Shown: positions 18,048 through 26,466 of the stretch, piece after piece
Position numbering within the stretch: the first letter of the stretch is position 1
How the letters are laid out: each line of letters starts with the position of its first letter
Source: Opitutus sp. GAS368
GTDB lineage: Bacteria > Verrucomicrobiota > Verrucomicrobiia > Opitutales > Opitutaceae
NCBI GenBank assembly: GCA_945903545.1
Contig: CAMDOO010000026.1
Location: 1 to 39,504 of the forward strand
Direction of reading: 5' to 3'
Length of the DNA: 39,504 bases
Notes under the pieces: model-generated
The model's input: the letters and a program-made list of their open reading frames with translations, nothing else
Databases searched by the model: none
Told to the model about the DNA's origin: nothing
Made by a program: the position numbers and the translations under genes

Positions 18048-19262
18048 TTATTTCTTCTGGGACTGGATGCAGCGGACGGTTTCGCGGGCGACGACAAGTT
18101 CTTCGTTGGCGGGAATGACGAGGATCTTCACGCGGGAGTGGGCGGCGGAAATCTCGCCCTCGGTGCCGCGGAGGGCGGCGTTTTTCGCGGGATCGATCAC
18201 GATGCCGAGCTGGTCGAGCCCGGCGCAAAACGCAGCGCGCATGTCGGGGTTGTTCTCGCCGATGCCGGCCGTGAACACGAGGGCGTCGCAGCCGTTGAGC
18301 TCAAAATGGAAGGCCCCGATCCAGTGGCGCGCGGAGTGGGTGAAGACCTCGAGGGCGAGCTTGGCGCGGGCGTTGCCCTGGGCGGCGGCGGCGTTGATGT
18401 CGCGCAGGTCGTTGCTCACGCCGGAGAGTCCGAGCAGGCCGCCCTCCTTGGTCATCTGGCGCTCCACCTCGGCCAGCGGCAGGCCGAGGGTCTTCATCAC
18501 AAAGGGCACGGCGGCGGAATCGAGGTCGCCGACGCGGTTGTTCTGGGGCAGGCCCGACTGCGGGCTGAGGCCCATGCTGGTGCCGACTGCGACGCCGTCG
18601 CGGATGCCGGTCACGGAGCTGCTGCCGCCGAGGTGGCAGGACACGACGCGCAGGGCCGGACCCTGGGTCGGAACCGGGCCCGACTGGTACAGCCCGCGCA
18701 CACGGTCAGCGATGTCGGCCCGGCCGAGCATCTCGGCTGAGCGTTCGGCGATGAACTTGTGGCTGGCGCCATGGAAACCGAACCGGCGCACGCCGGCTTG
18801 GTACCAGGCCTCGGGCACCGCATAGCGCGTGGCCGCCTCGGGCATCCATTGGTAGAAGGCCGTCTCGAAGAGCGCCACCAGCGGGACACCCGGGAGTTTC
18901 TCGCTGAAGCGCTTGATCCCGGCCGCGTACGGCGGGTTGTGCGCAGGCGCGATTTCCTTGAAGCCCTCGAGGGCCGCGATCACGCGGTCATCGGCCGGGA
19001 CGCAGCCCGTGACACCCTTGCCGAGGACGGTCTTGAAGCCGACCCCGTGGAGGTCAGCCGCGGAGCGCACGTGGCCGGCCGCCTTGAGCTCGGCCAGGCA
19101 GTCATCGATCGCCTGGCCGTAATCCGTGACGCGCTCGTAGCCGCCCTTGGCGAGCATCGTCGCCCCGCCCGCGCCGCCGGCCCCGAGCGTTGTCGCGGGG
19201 TCGAAACGGAACAGGCGGAACTTGAACGAGGTCGAGCCGAGGTTGGCGACGAGGATGTTCAT
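18048..19262 (-). CDS. ackA: Acetate/propionate-type kinase of the BMC operon
   Basis: 404 residues of the acetokinase family. In this setting it should convert lactyl-phosphate (or propionyl/acetyl-phosphate) and ADP to the acid and ATP. Landmarks: NLGSTSFKFRLF at the N-terminus, the signature RRFGFHGASHKF, CHLGGSSSVTGI, TSMGLSPQSGLPQ and FTAGIGENN near the C-terminus. The ATG at 19262 (MNILVANLGS) is chosen; the upstream open frame is a shadow of the preceding shell gene. No encapsulation tail is evident, so it may act outside the shell, as in other BMC pathways. Confidence 0.93.
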   Translation of the reverse strand: MNILVANLGSTSFKFRLFRFDPATTLGAGGAGGATMLAKGGYERVTDYGQAIDDCLAELKAAGHVRSAADLHGVGFKTVLGKGVTGCVPADDRVIAALEGFKEIAPAHNPPYAAGIKRFSEKLPGVPLVALFETAFYQWMPEAATRYAVPEAWYQAGVRRFGFHGASHKFIAERSAEMLGRADIADRVRGLYQSGPVPTQGPALRVVSCHLGGSSSVTGIRDGVAVGTSMGLSPQSGLPQNNRVGDLDSAAVPFVMKTLGLPLAEVERQMTKEGGLLGLSGVSNDLRDINAAAAQGNARAKLALEVFTHSARHWIGAFHFELNGCDALVFTAGIGENNPDMRAAFCAGLDQLGIVIDPAKNAALRGTEGEISAAHSRVKILVIPANEELVVARETVRCIQSQKK

Positions 19263-19317
19263 CCGGGATGGCGGCGGCCCGGCGCACGGCAAAGCGCACG
19301 CCGGGTCAGCGCGGAAA

Positions 19318-19611
19318 TCAGGCCGCGGGGGACTGGTTGAGCCACTTGCCGAGCAGCCCGAGCTCCTCGTGCGGACGCGGGATGACCTGGACGGCGACGA
19401 CCTCGCCGACCTTGGCGGCGGCCTCGGCGCCGGCGTCGATGGCGGCCTTGACCGCGGCGACATCGCCCCGGAAGAAACCGCACACGTAGCCGCTGCCGAC
19501 CGCCTCGTAGCCCGTCATCGTGACGCTGGCTGACTTGAGGGCCGCGTCAGCCGCCTCGAGCAGCGCGCAAAAACCCTTCGTTTCGATCAAACCGATTGCT
19601 TCCTGTGCCAT
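19318..19611 (-). CDS. BMC-H hexameric shell protein, copy 2
   Basis: 97 residues, single BMC domain: [40 protein letters not shown] and [10 protein letters not shown]. The pore segment VGSGYVCG contains the common GSG motif. A short Ala/Ser tail ends the protein. It stands 29 bp after copy 3 and 55 bp before the kinase gene. Confidence 0.95.
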   Translation of the reverse strand: MAQEAIGLIETKGFCALLEAADAALKSASVTMTGYEAVGSGYVCGFFRGDVAAVKAAIDAGAEAAAKVGEVVAVQVIPRPHEELGLLGKWLNQSPAA

Positions 19612-19640
19612 GGTAAGAGTGTGTTAAATTAAGGTTGGGT

Positions 19641-19910
19641 TTAGAGGCCAATCGTACGCACGAGGTCGGCATGCGGGCGGGCGATGATGTGCGAGCAGAT
19701 AAGCTCGCCCACGCGCTTGGCCGCCTCGGCGCCGGCGTCGACGGCCGCTTTCACGGAGCCGACGTCGCCCTTGACGATGACGGTGACAAAGCCACCGCCG
19801 ATTTGGATCTGACGAACGAGGGTGACGTTCGCCGCTTTGACCATGGCGTCGCTGGCTTCGACGCTGCCGACATAGCCACGGGTTTCTACCATTCCGATGG
19901 AATCACTCAT
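19641..19910 (-). CDS. BMC-H hexameric shell protein, copy 3
   Basis: 89 residues, the shortest of the three: SIGMVETRGYVGSVEASDAM, VTLVRQIQIGGGFVTVIVKG, and ICSHIIARPHADL. The pore motif is IGGG, as in many main-facet hexamers. It is the first shell gene after PduL and probably the major facet tile, judging by its canonical pore and promoter-proximal place (inference). Confidence 0.95.
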   Translation of the reverse strand: MSDSIGMVETRGYVGSVEASDAMVKAANVTLVRQIQIGGGFVTVIVKGDVGSVKAAVDAGAEAAKRVGELICSHIIARPHADLVRTIGL

Positions 19911-19949
19911 GATGTTTTTCTGTTACGGGTGAGGGTTGTGGGTGTGAAT

Positions 19950-20627
19950 TTACTTCAAAAGTTCGACGGGGGTATCGGGCTGCAGGGCGCAGGCGTTGCC
20001 CTCGTCGGTATCAATGTGAACCTCGAGCTTGAAGTCAGCGTGAACGCGGACGAGCAGGCGGTCGAAGGTGGTGGCGCAGGGTCCGCCGACGCGGAGCTTC
20101 ATGAAATCGCCCGGCTTCACGCCGTAGAACGCGGCATCATCCGGGTGCATGTGCACGTGGGGGGCGGCGCGGATCACGCCGTCGGGCATCTCAAAAAAGC
20201 CGTTCGGGCCCATCAGCATGCAGCCGGGGGCGCCCTTGATGTTGCCGGACTGGCGGATCGGAACGTCGAAACCGAGGGCGATCGAATCCGTGAGGGCCAG
20301 CTCGATCTGGTTCAGGTCGCGGCAGGGACCGAGGATGCGGAGATTGGAGATCACGCGGCTGCGCGGGCCGATGAGCGTGACGGTCTCCTTGGCGGCGAAC
20401 TGGTCCTTCTGGTAAAGCCACTTCATCGGCGTGAGCTTCGCGCCCTTGCCGAACAGCGCCTCAACGGCCTGGGGGGTAAGGTGGCAATGGCGCGCGCTGA
20501 TGTTCACCAGCAGCGGATTCGGGGCGGCAGCTGAGCGGGGTAGCGATTTGCCCAAACGTTGGTACAAAGCTCGGCGCACCTGGTGCTCGACTTCGACGCG
20601 ATTGGGCAGTGGAGGAGGCAAAGACAT
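19950..20627 (-). CDS. pduL: Phosphate propanoyltransferase, PduL type
   Basis: 225 residues. It exchanges CoA for phosphate on an acyl group, regenerating CoA inside the shell. Two PduL domains are visible. Zinc-binding histidines lie in NISARHCHLT (about residues 42-51) and APHVHMHPDD (about 154-163). The N-terminal helix VEVEHQVRRALYQRLGK is a likely encapsulation peptide. It is the first gene of the leftward BMC operon, separated by 102 bp from the divergent DeoR-family gene, so the operator at 20663-20704 lies just upstream of its start. Confidence 0.95.
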   Translation of the reverse strand: MSLPPPLPNRVEVEHQVRRALYQRLGKSLPRSAAAPNPLLVNISARHCHLTPQAVEALFGKGAKLTPMKWLYQKDQFAAKETVTLIGPRSRVISNLRILGPCRDLNQIELALTDSIALGFDVPIRQSGNIKGAPGCMLMGPNGFFEMPDGVIRAAPHVHMHPDDAAFYGVKPGDFMKLRVGGPCATTFDRLLVRVHADFKLEVHIDTDEGNACALQPDTPVELLK

Positions 20628-20662
20628 GAAGGAATTTGCGGTAAAGCTGTCGGACAGTCCCA

Positions 20663-20704
20663 GATATTGGGAGATATTGTCAAGTAATCATTGCAATATC
20701 TCCC
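20663..20704. promoter_or_regulatory. Probable DeoR-family operator of the BMC operon
   Basis: GGGAGATATTG (20669-20679) and CAATATCTCCC (20694-20704) are exact 11-bp inverted arms with a 14-bp spacer. A third half-site, CAGATATTGG (20661-20670), overlaps the left arm as a direct repeat. The arms sit in the 102-bp divergent gap, 25 bp before the regulator start and 42 bp from the pduL start. They are the most symmetrical feature of the gap. Control of both genes by the DeoR-family protein is inferred from position. Confidence 0.8.
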
Positions 20705-20729
20705 ATAAACTTCCAAATCTTACCACGCG

Positions 20730-21497
20730 ATGCACCCCGAGGAACGCCAATCCAAAGTCGAAGCCTACCTGCACAAGGCGGAATTCGCTTCTTTGGAAGA
20801 GCTTGCGTCACACGTCGGCGTTTCGGTTTCAACCGTTCGGCGCGATGTCAGCGTCTTGGAGGAAAAAAAGGTTCTCCGTCGCACGCATGGAGGCGCCCGC
20901 ACCCTGCAGCCGAAGACCGACGAGTTTGTCTTCAATGTGCGCGACACCCACCAGGTCGCGGAAAAGGAAGCGATCGGCGAGGCCTGTGCCGCCCTGATCC
21001 AGCCCGGCCAGAACGTGATCATGGATGGCGGCACGACCTGCTTCCACGTCGCGAAGCGCCTTGGCGACAAGGTCGCGCAGATCATCACCAGCTCCCTCCC
21101 GGTCGCCAATTTCTTCTCGGCCTCCAACCGCCACGAGGTTCACCTCTCCGGCGGCGTGATCTACCCGCGCCTGGGCGTGCTGGTCGGACCGCACGCGGTC
21201 GACACCTTTTCGCGGATGCACGCCGACGTCGCCATCCTCAGCGGCAGCGGCCTCTCCGAGGACGGCATCTACAACTCGCACGCGCTGCTGGTGGACATCC
21301 AGCGCGCCATGATTGCCGGCGCCGCCAAGGTCATCTTCTGCTTCGACCACACCAAGATCGGCCGCCGCTCGACGTTCTTCGTCTGCGACTTCTCGGAGAT
21401 CGACATCGTGGTCACCGACGCCGGCGCGCCCGCCTCCCTCGTGGAGCAGCTCCGCGCCCGGGGCCTCGAGGTCGTGGTCGCGCCGCTGCCAGCGTAA
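20730..21497 (+). CDS. DeoR/GlpR-family transcriptional regulator
   Basis: 255 residues. The N-terminal winged HTH is canonical: SLEELASHVGVSVSTVRRDV, then LRRTHGGA at about residues 50-57. The C-terminal sugar-phosphate-sensing domain (DeoRC) follows: EKEAIGEACAALIQPGQNVI, MDGGTTCFHVAKRL, ADVAILSGSGLSEDGIYN and a final DIVVTDAGAP. Such regulators repress catabolic operons until a sugar phosphate binds, here plausibly rhamnulose- or fuculose-1-phosphate. It diverges from pduL across the operator. Confidence 0.95.
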   Translation: MHPEERQSKVEAYLHKAEFASLEELASHVGVSVSTVRRDVSVLEEKKVLRRTHGGARTLQPKTDEFVFNVRDTHQVAEKEAIGEACAALIQPGQNVIMDGGTTCFHVAKRLGDKVAQIITSSLPVANFFSASNRHEVHLSGGVIYPRLGVLVGPHAVDTFSRMHADVAILSGSGLSEDGIYNSHALLVDIQRAMIAGAAKVIFCFDHTKIGRRSTFFVCDFSEIDIVVTDAGAPASLVEQLRARGLEVVVAPLPA

Positions 21498-21532
21498 CCG
21501 CCCGCCGCGGCCGGGTCTTGGATCGAATGCGA

Positions 21533-21630
21533 TTTCTGTAGCTGGCTTCGCCGAGGCCGGCGGATCGGATCCGGGGTCACCCATCCTCGCTCTTCGATCT
21601 CCGCCGGGGCAAGACGACCCCGGCGACAGA
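21533..21630. repeat. REP pair with TGTAGC termini (copy 2)
   Basis: GTAG 21538-21541 starts a hairpin (GGCTTCGCCGAGGCC, imperfect). The right end CCCCGGCGACAG is a degraded opposite foot (CGAC for CTAC). It matches the element at 4091-4189 along most of its length, including GGATCGGATCCGGGGTCACC. It lies in the gap before the blaI-like gene. Confidence 0.75.
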
Positions 21631-21666
21631 TGGCTCGATCCCACCAGGCTGGTTTCGGCTTGCCTC

Positions 21667-21695
21667 TACTACACGGGTATGCTTTACTACTACTC
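21667..21695 (+). promoter_or_regulatory. Possible BlaI-like operator/promoter
   Basis: CTACTACACGGGTATGC followed by TTACTACTAC, with a small dyad TAC-ACGG-GTA, stands 16-44 bp before the BlaI-like start. BlaI/MecI family proteins bind TACA/TGTA-type dyads near their own promoters. The match is partial; autoregulation is a guess. Confidence 0.25.
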
Positions 21696-21710
21696 AAGAT
21701 CAGATCCATC

Positions 21711-22091
21711 ATGAAACTCAAATCCTTCAAGCCCACCCGGCTGGAACTGGAACTGCTGGAGCCCCTCTGGGCGCTCGGCACCGCCTCGATCCGTGAGATC
21801 CAGGAGAGCCTCCCGGAAAAGGACCGGCCGGAATACACCACCGTGCAGACGATCATCTACCGCCTCGAGGAGAAGGGTGCCGTCGAGCGCATCAAGAAGA
21901 TCGGCAACGCCCACATCTTCCGCCCGCTCGTGACGCGCCAGGGCGCCGTCGCCGGCCTCGTCGAGGACTTCCTCTCCCTCTTCGCCGGCTCGCACCAGCC
22001 GCTCGTCACCCACCTCGTCGAGTCCGGCCGGATCTCCTCCGCCGAGCTCAAGCAGCTCCAGAAGCTGGTGAAGCCGTCCAAGTCAAAATAA
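21711..22091 (+). CDS. BlaI/MecI/CopY-family repressor
   Basis: 126 residues of the penicillinase-repressor family. The winged-helix core reads LELELLEPLWALGTASIREI, then YTTVQTIIYRLEEKGAVERI. A C-terminal dimerisation helix region follows (AVAGLVEDFLSLFAGS). In this family a membrane M56 peptidase (BlaR1/MecR1) senses a signal and triggers repressor cleavage; such a peptidase is encoded 264 bp downstream. The ATG at 21711 (MKLKSFKPTRLELE) fits the family; the longer open frame starts inside repeat DNA. Target genes probably include its own operon. Confidence 0.92.
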   Translation: MKLKSFKPTRLELELLEPLWALGTASIREIQESLPEKDRPEYTTVQTIIYRLEEKGAVERIKKIGNAHIFRPLVTRQGAVAGLVEDFLSLFAGSHQPLVTHLVESGRISSAELKQLQKLVKPSKSK

Positions 22092-22130
22092 CGCCCGAAT
22101 TTTCCGGAGGGGACATAAGAGGTCTTCATC

Positions 22131-22187
22131 GTTGACCACGGATTTCCCGGACCGATCAGCCAAGTCCGCGAAATCCGTGGTTCAACC
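22131..22187. repeat. CCACGGATTT inverted repeat
   Basis: GTTGACCACGGATTTCCCGG pairs with CCGCGAAATCCGTGGTTCAA around a short centre. It lies in the 263-bp gap between the BlaI-like and M56 genes; nothing else is recognised in that gap. Confidence 0.7.
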
Positions 22188-22354
22188 CGATCCCACAACT
22201 CCCCGCTCCGTTTTACCTGTCTCGCAGCGTCCGTGTTAGCGTCCGTGTAAGCCCCCTTCCCCATCCGGCCCCTCCGGATCGCCCGTGTTGCCCAGTCCCC
22301 CGCCCCGGTCCCCAAGGCGCCGCCCTGCGCGGCCAAACCAGACCCCGCCACCCC

Positions 22355-25300
22355 ATGCACGCCACCCCTGCCTTCCTGTCCTGGACGCCGGCCGATCTGG
22401 TCAACCACCTCTGGCAGTCGAGCGTCATCGCGTTCGCGCTCCTGCTCCTGATGGCGCTCTGCGTGCGCCTCTCGGCCCGCACCCGCCTCGCGCTCGGCTG
22501 GATGGCGCTGGCCAAGTTCGCCCTGCCCTTCGGCATTTTCGCCGCGATCATCACCCTGTTCGGTGGCGAGCCGGAGCACTGGGCCGTGTCCCGTCTCTTC
22601 CCGGTGCCCTTTGAGCTCTCCACGTCTTCCGCCGCGGTACTCACGGTCGACCCGGCGTCGGTCGGCACCGCCATCTTGGAGTCTGCCAATCCCGCCGCGC
22701 TGGCCGCATCGGCCACGGTCCAAGTTGAAGCACCCGGCTCGCAGGGGTTGTCGGCCGTCTTGTCCCTCCTGCAAGCGCTCGCCCTCGTCTGGCTGGCTGG
22801 CTGCGCCGGACTTTATGGCTGGTGGATCATCGGCGGTCTGCGGTTGCGCCGACGGCTCCTCGCGGAGGCGACGGAGGTCTCACCCGCCATGGCCGCCTAC
22901 CTCGCGGCCGCGGCCACGAAGGCCGGCGTGCGCCAGCTCCCACGTTGCCTCTGCGTGCAGCATGGGAGCGGTCCGGGGCTGCTCGGTGTCTGGTCGCCGA
23001 TCCTCACGCTCCCGCCCGGCTTGGAGAAAAAGCTGACGCCCGCCGAGCTGGAGTCGGTGCTGCTCCACGAGCTGATTCACCTTCAACGGCGCGATCCTTT
23101 CTGGCTCGCCGTGCATGTTGCCGCCGTGAGCGCCCTCTGGTTCAACCCGCTGGCTTGGCTGCTTAGCCGCTGGATCCGGCTCGAGACGGAGAAGGCCTGC
23201 GACGAGCGCGTGCTCGAAATCACCGGCCGGCCGGACACCTATGCCCAGGGAATCCTGAAAGTGGTGCACCTCGCCCTCGGCCTCCCGGAGCCACGCCTGC
23301 TGAGCGTGATCACTCCCCCAGTGGTGTCCCGCGTGAAGAACATCCTGCGCCACGGTTCGCGTCCCGACCACCGCTGGCTCCGGGCCGCCGCCCTGGCCTC
23401 CGGCGCATTTCTGCTGGCGCTCGGTGGCCATGCGGGCTCGCTCGCCAGCGCAGCGGTGATGCCTGAAACGGAATCGACCGCGCCCAATCCGCCCGTCTGG
23501 ACGAGTGAGCCGCCCGGTGGCGGAAACCGGGCTCCCACGGTAACCGGTGAACCCTTCACCCAGCGTTCCGGCAACTGGAGCTTCACCCCCATCGGCACGA
23601 CCACCGGTCCGACCACCCTGCTCGCCCAATCCTATCCCAAACCCCAAGCCGCCAGGGATTTCATCCAGGGGTGGGATGGCGTCACGATCTTCCGCGGGCC
23701 GATCACGAATGCCCTTCTCGACCCCGGGGTGAAGCCACTCACCGCGGCCACGCCCACGACCCAAGCCATGGCCCTCCAAGCCGGCTTGGATCCTTCGGCC
23801 ATTGAATTGCTGACCAAGAACATTGAGGCTGCGAAAGCGGAGTTGGCGACCTTGCGCCAACGCTACGGAGAGCAACACCCGAGGGTCCAACAGCAGCTTG
23901 CGACCATCGGCGCACTTGAAAGCAGATCCCGCGAAGTCAGCGCCGTGATGTTCGCGCAAGCCACCGTCCCGGCGAATCCGCCGGCTGCCAGCCGCGGGCG
24001 CACTCTCTCCGGAAATGACACGCTCTCTCTCGACTTTCCCGATGACGATATCCGCGGCATCCTGCGCAATGTCGCCGATCTCTTTGCCCTGAACATCGTC
24101 CTTCCGGATTCGCTGCAGGGCAAAACCACGGTCAAGCTCACCGACGTCACGTGGCGCCAGATCTTCAAGGCAGTGCTGGATCCTGTCGGCTACAGCTTCC
24201 TCGAGGAGGGCAAGATCATCCGGATCGTGCGCAAGCCGACGGTGCCTCCCGCCGTGAGAACGGTGATGGTCACCCTCGATCATGCCAAGGCGAGTGATCT
24301 CGTGACCTCGCTCTCCGGCATGATCGATGCCTCTTCGGGCGGGAAGCTCGTGATTGATGCCCGCAGCAACGCGCTCGTGATTACCGAAACCCCCGCCAAG
24401 TTGGAAAGGCTTCGTGAGCTGGTCAGCGTGCTGGATCGCGCTGCAGCCCAAGGAGTGATCGAGACGCACATAATCCAAGTCGCCCGGACCGACATTCGCA
24501 ACCAGAGCGTCTCTTCGGCCGACCTGAGCCAGGGTGCCCGCGATTCAGCGGAGCCCGTGAAACTCCCCCCCGTGGATTCCGTCGGGGCCAACGATGGGGG
24601 ACCTGCCCCTACTTGGGGCACCTTCACCGGTCTCGACTTGGATCGGATCCCTTCGCGCCTGAGCCAAAAGCGCCCGGTCTATCCCGCCGCCTTGGTGGAG
24701 AAAGGAATCGAAGGGAGCGTGACCGTCGGCTTCATCGTCGATCCCGTCGGCAACATCCTGAACCTGCGCGTGCTTTCGTCCACAGATCGCGAGTTCGAGC
24801 AAGCGGCCCTGGACGCTGTGAAACTGTGGCGCTTTGGACCGGGAAAAAAGGGCGGACGGTTTGTCGCGACGAACATGTCGGCCGTCCTGAACTTCCGCCC
24901 GCCGGTCACGGTGAAAACGTCGGACACGACGACGCCGACGGCCGTGTTCGCCGCCGCTGTTCCAGCGACACCCACGCCGACTCCCCTGCCGCTTATCGAA
25001 CCCTCGGATCCCGGAATGGCGGCGGTCTTCGAACTCAAAGACCTGGATCAGCTTCCCATCGCGACCTTGCAAGTGCCTCCAAATTATCCCGCCGCCATGA
25101 AGCGCCAGGGCATCGAGGCTTCCGTCGAGATCGGCTACATCGTCGATGCCCAGGGCCTCGTGCAAAACGCGCGCGTGATTTCGTCCAGCAGGCGGGAGTT
25201 TGAGCCCGCAGCGCTGCAAGCCGTCGCGAAATGGAAATTCAAACCAGGCCAGAAGGGCGGGAAGGCGGTCGCCACCAACATGACTGTGCCCCTCAATTTC

Positions 25301-25726
25301 CACCTGAGCGGCGTGCCCAAGCCCGCGGACACCCCGCCGCCCGCGGGCTCGTTTACGGTTACCACCGAGGCGCTGCCCACCCCGGTTGCCGCCACCCCGA
25401 TCAACCCGGTCCAGCCCGTGACCCCGCAGGTCTATGCTCTCAGGGAGCTCGATACGATTCCCTCGCCGACCCTGCAGGTGCCGCCGATTTATCCCGCGGA
25501 CCTGAAGCGGATGGGCGTGGAGGGCCGCGCAAACATCACCTTTGTCGTGGACGAAAAGGGCCAGGTGCAGAATGTGCGCGCCTCCGATTCGACGGATCCG
25601 CGCTTCGAGCAGGCCGCGATCAACGCGGTGAGCCGCTGGAAATTCAAACCGGGCCGCAAGGCCGGCAAACCCGTCGCCACCGCGATGGATGGGCCGATCA
25701 ATTTCCATCTCAACGGCAACAAGTGA
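22355..25726 (+). CDS. BlaR1-like M56 peptidase fused to secretin-N and three TonB C-terminal domains
   Basis: 1,123 residues. Residues 1-345 are a membrane M56 peptidase: helices near 20-40, 50-70 and 138-160, zinc motif HELIH (238-242), and EKACDERV (279-286) with the third ligand. A helix at about 345-360 then leads outside. Residues 480-530 form a coiled coil with YGEQHPRVQQQL, like chain-length (Wzz/GNVR) proteins. Residues 556-630 match the secretin/TonB short N-terminal domain (DIRGILRNVADLFALNIVL), and 637-700 a secretin N domain (VIDARSNALVITETPAKLER). Three TonB C-terminal domains follow near 759-848, 886-985 and 1026-1120, each with YPA and a .W.F.PG.K motif. The blaI-like gene upstream is its likely partner. 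The signal sensed is unknown. Confidence 0.85.
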   Translation: MHATPAFLSWTPADLVNHLWQSSVIAFALLLLMALCVRLSARTRLALGWMALAKFALPFGIFAAIITLFGGEPEHWAVSRLFPVPFELSTSSAAVLTVDPASVGTAILESANPAALAASATVQVEAPGSQGLSAVLSLLQALALVWLAGCAGLYGWWIIGGLRLRRRLLAEATEVSPAMAAYLAAAATKAGVRQLPRCLCVQHGSGPGLLGVWSPILTLPPGLEKKLTPAELESVLLHELIHLQRRDPFWLAVHVAAVSALWFNPLAWLLSRWIRLETEKACDERVLEITGRPDTYAQGILKVVHLALGLPEPRLLSVITPPVVSRVKNILRHGSRPDHRWLRAAALASGAFLLALGGHAGSLASAAVMPETESTAPNPPVWTSEPPGGGNRAPTVTGEPFTQRSGNWSFTPIGTTTGPTTLLAQSYPKPQAARDFIQGWDGVTIFRGPITNALLDPGVKPLTAATPTTQAMALQAGLDPSAIELLTKNIEAAKAELATLRQRYGEQHPRVQQQLATIGALESRSREVSAVMFAQATVPANPPAASRGRTLSGNDTLSLDFPDDDIRGILRNVADLFALNIVLPDSLQGKTTVKLTDVTWRQIFKAVLDPVGYSFLEEGKIIRIVRKPTVPPAVRTVMVTLDHAKASDLVTSLSGMIDASSGGKLVIDARSNALVITETPAKLERLRELVSVLDRAAAQGVIETHIIQVARTDIRNQSVSSADLSQGARDSAEPVKLPPVDSVGANDGGPAPTWGTFTGLDLDRIPSRLSQKRPVYPAALVEKGIEGSVTVGFIVDPVGNILNLRVLSSTDREFEQAALDAVKLWRFGPGKKGGRFVATNMSAVLNFRPPVTVKTSDTTTPTAVFAAAVPATPTPTPLPLIEPSDPGMAAVFELKDLDQLPIATLQVPPNYPAAMKRQGIEASVEIGYIVDAQGLVQNARVISSSRREFEPAALQAVAKWKFKPGQKGGKAVATNMTVPLNFHLSGVPKPADTPPPAGSFTVTTEALPTPVAATPINPVQPVTPQVYALRELDTIPSPTLQVPPIYPADLKRMGVEGRANITFVVDEKGQVQNVRASDSTDPRFEQAAINAVSRWKFKPGRKAGKPVATAMDGPINFHLNGNK

Positions 25727-25811
25727 CCGATCCCGGGTCGGGTTCGGCCTTGTTCGTGTCCGGGGTTTGGGGTAACCATGCGCGCGCTCCCTCCCCGGAG
25801 TTTTCCCCGCC

Positions 25812-26264
25812 ATGAACCCGCGCCCGTTGCTCGCCGTTGCCGTCCTCGTCGGGTCCGCTGTTGCCCTCTCGCGAGCCGCCGAAAGCGAAACGCCGCAGGC
25901 TCCCGTCGCCGGCGCAACCCCGACCCCGCCCGCCAAGGAGCCGGAACTGCAACGGCTGGTGACCGAGCCCGTCTACTCGCTGAAGGAGGTCGACCAACTG
26001 CCGGTGGCGACCTACCAGCTGCCGGCCGTCTACCCGCGCACCTTGCGCACGCAGCGCCTCGAGGGTTCGGTCAATGTCGGTTTCACCATCACATCCAAGG
26101 GCGTGGTCATGGATCCTTACGCGATTTCATCCACGAACGAGGGATTCGAGCAGGCCGCGATCGATGCCGTGAGAAAGTGGCGGTACAAACCAGCCATGAA
26201 GGACGGCAAGGCGGTGAACTCCAAGGCTCAGGTGACGCTCACGTTCTCGCTGAAATCGCTCTAG
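25812..26264 (+). CDS. Small exported TonB C-terminal domain protein
   Basis: 150 residues: signal peptide (MNPRPLLAVAVLVGSAVALS, cleavage near RAAES), a Pro-rich linker, then one TonB C-terminal domain (YPRTLRTQRLEGSVNVGFTI ... KWRYKPAMKDGKAV). It is a stand-alone relative of the repeats in the preceding giant protein, 85 bp upstream, and perhaps arose by duplication. It lacks an ordinary TonB anchor helix, so it may be periplasmic rather than an energy transducer. Function unknown. Confidence 0.8.
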   Translation: MNPRPLLAVAVLVGSAVALSRAAESETPQAPVAGATPTPPAKEPELQRLVTEPVYSLKEVDQLPVATYQLPAVYPRTLRTQRLEGSVNVGFTITSKGVVMDPYAISSTNEGFEQAAIDAVRKWRYKPAMKDGKAVNSKAQVTLTFSLKSL

Positions 26265-26276
26265 TGCCGTCTCACC

Positions 26277-26364
26277 TCCTGTAGCCGGGGTCGTTGACCC
26301 CGGTGCTCGGGGACTGCGGACGAAGTCGGGCGAACCGGGGTCGCCGCCCCCGGCTACAGAATAG
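26277..26364. repeat. REP pair with TGTAGCCGG termini (copy 3)
   Basis: GTAG 26281-26284 precedes the perfect hairpin CCGGGGTC-GTT-GACCCCGG. The opposite unit ends CCCCCGGCTACAG (CTAC 26354-26357), with stem CCGGGG/CCCCGG on the minus strand. The pair faces inward between two same-direction genes. Confidence 0.85.
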
Positions 26365-26466
26365 CTTAAATCACTCCAGCCCACCGCCCCGCCGGCCGTT
26401 CCCGGCCCGGATCTTGCTGAGTTCCGTCCGCTCCTCCAGCTTCCCACCGGTCTAGAAATCCCTGCC

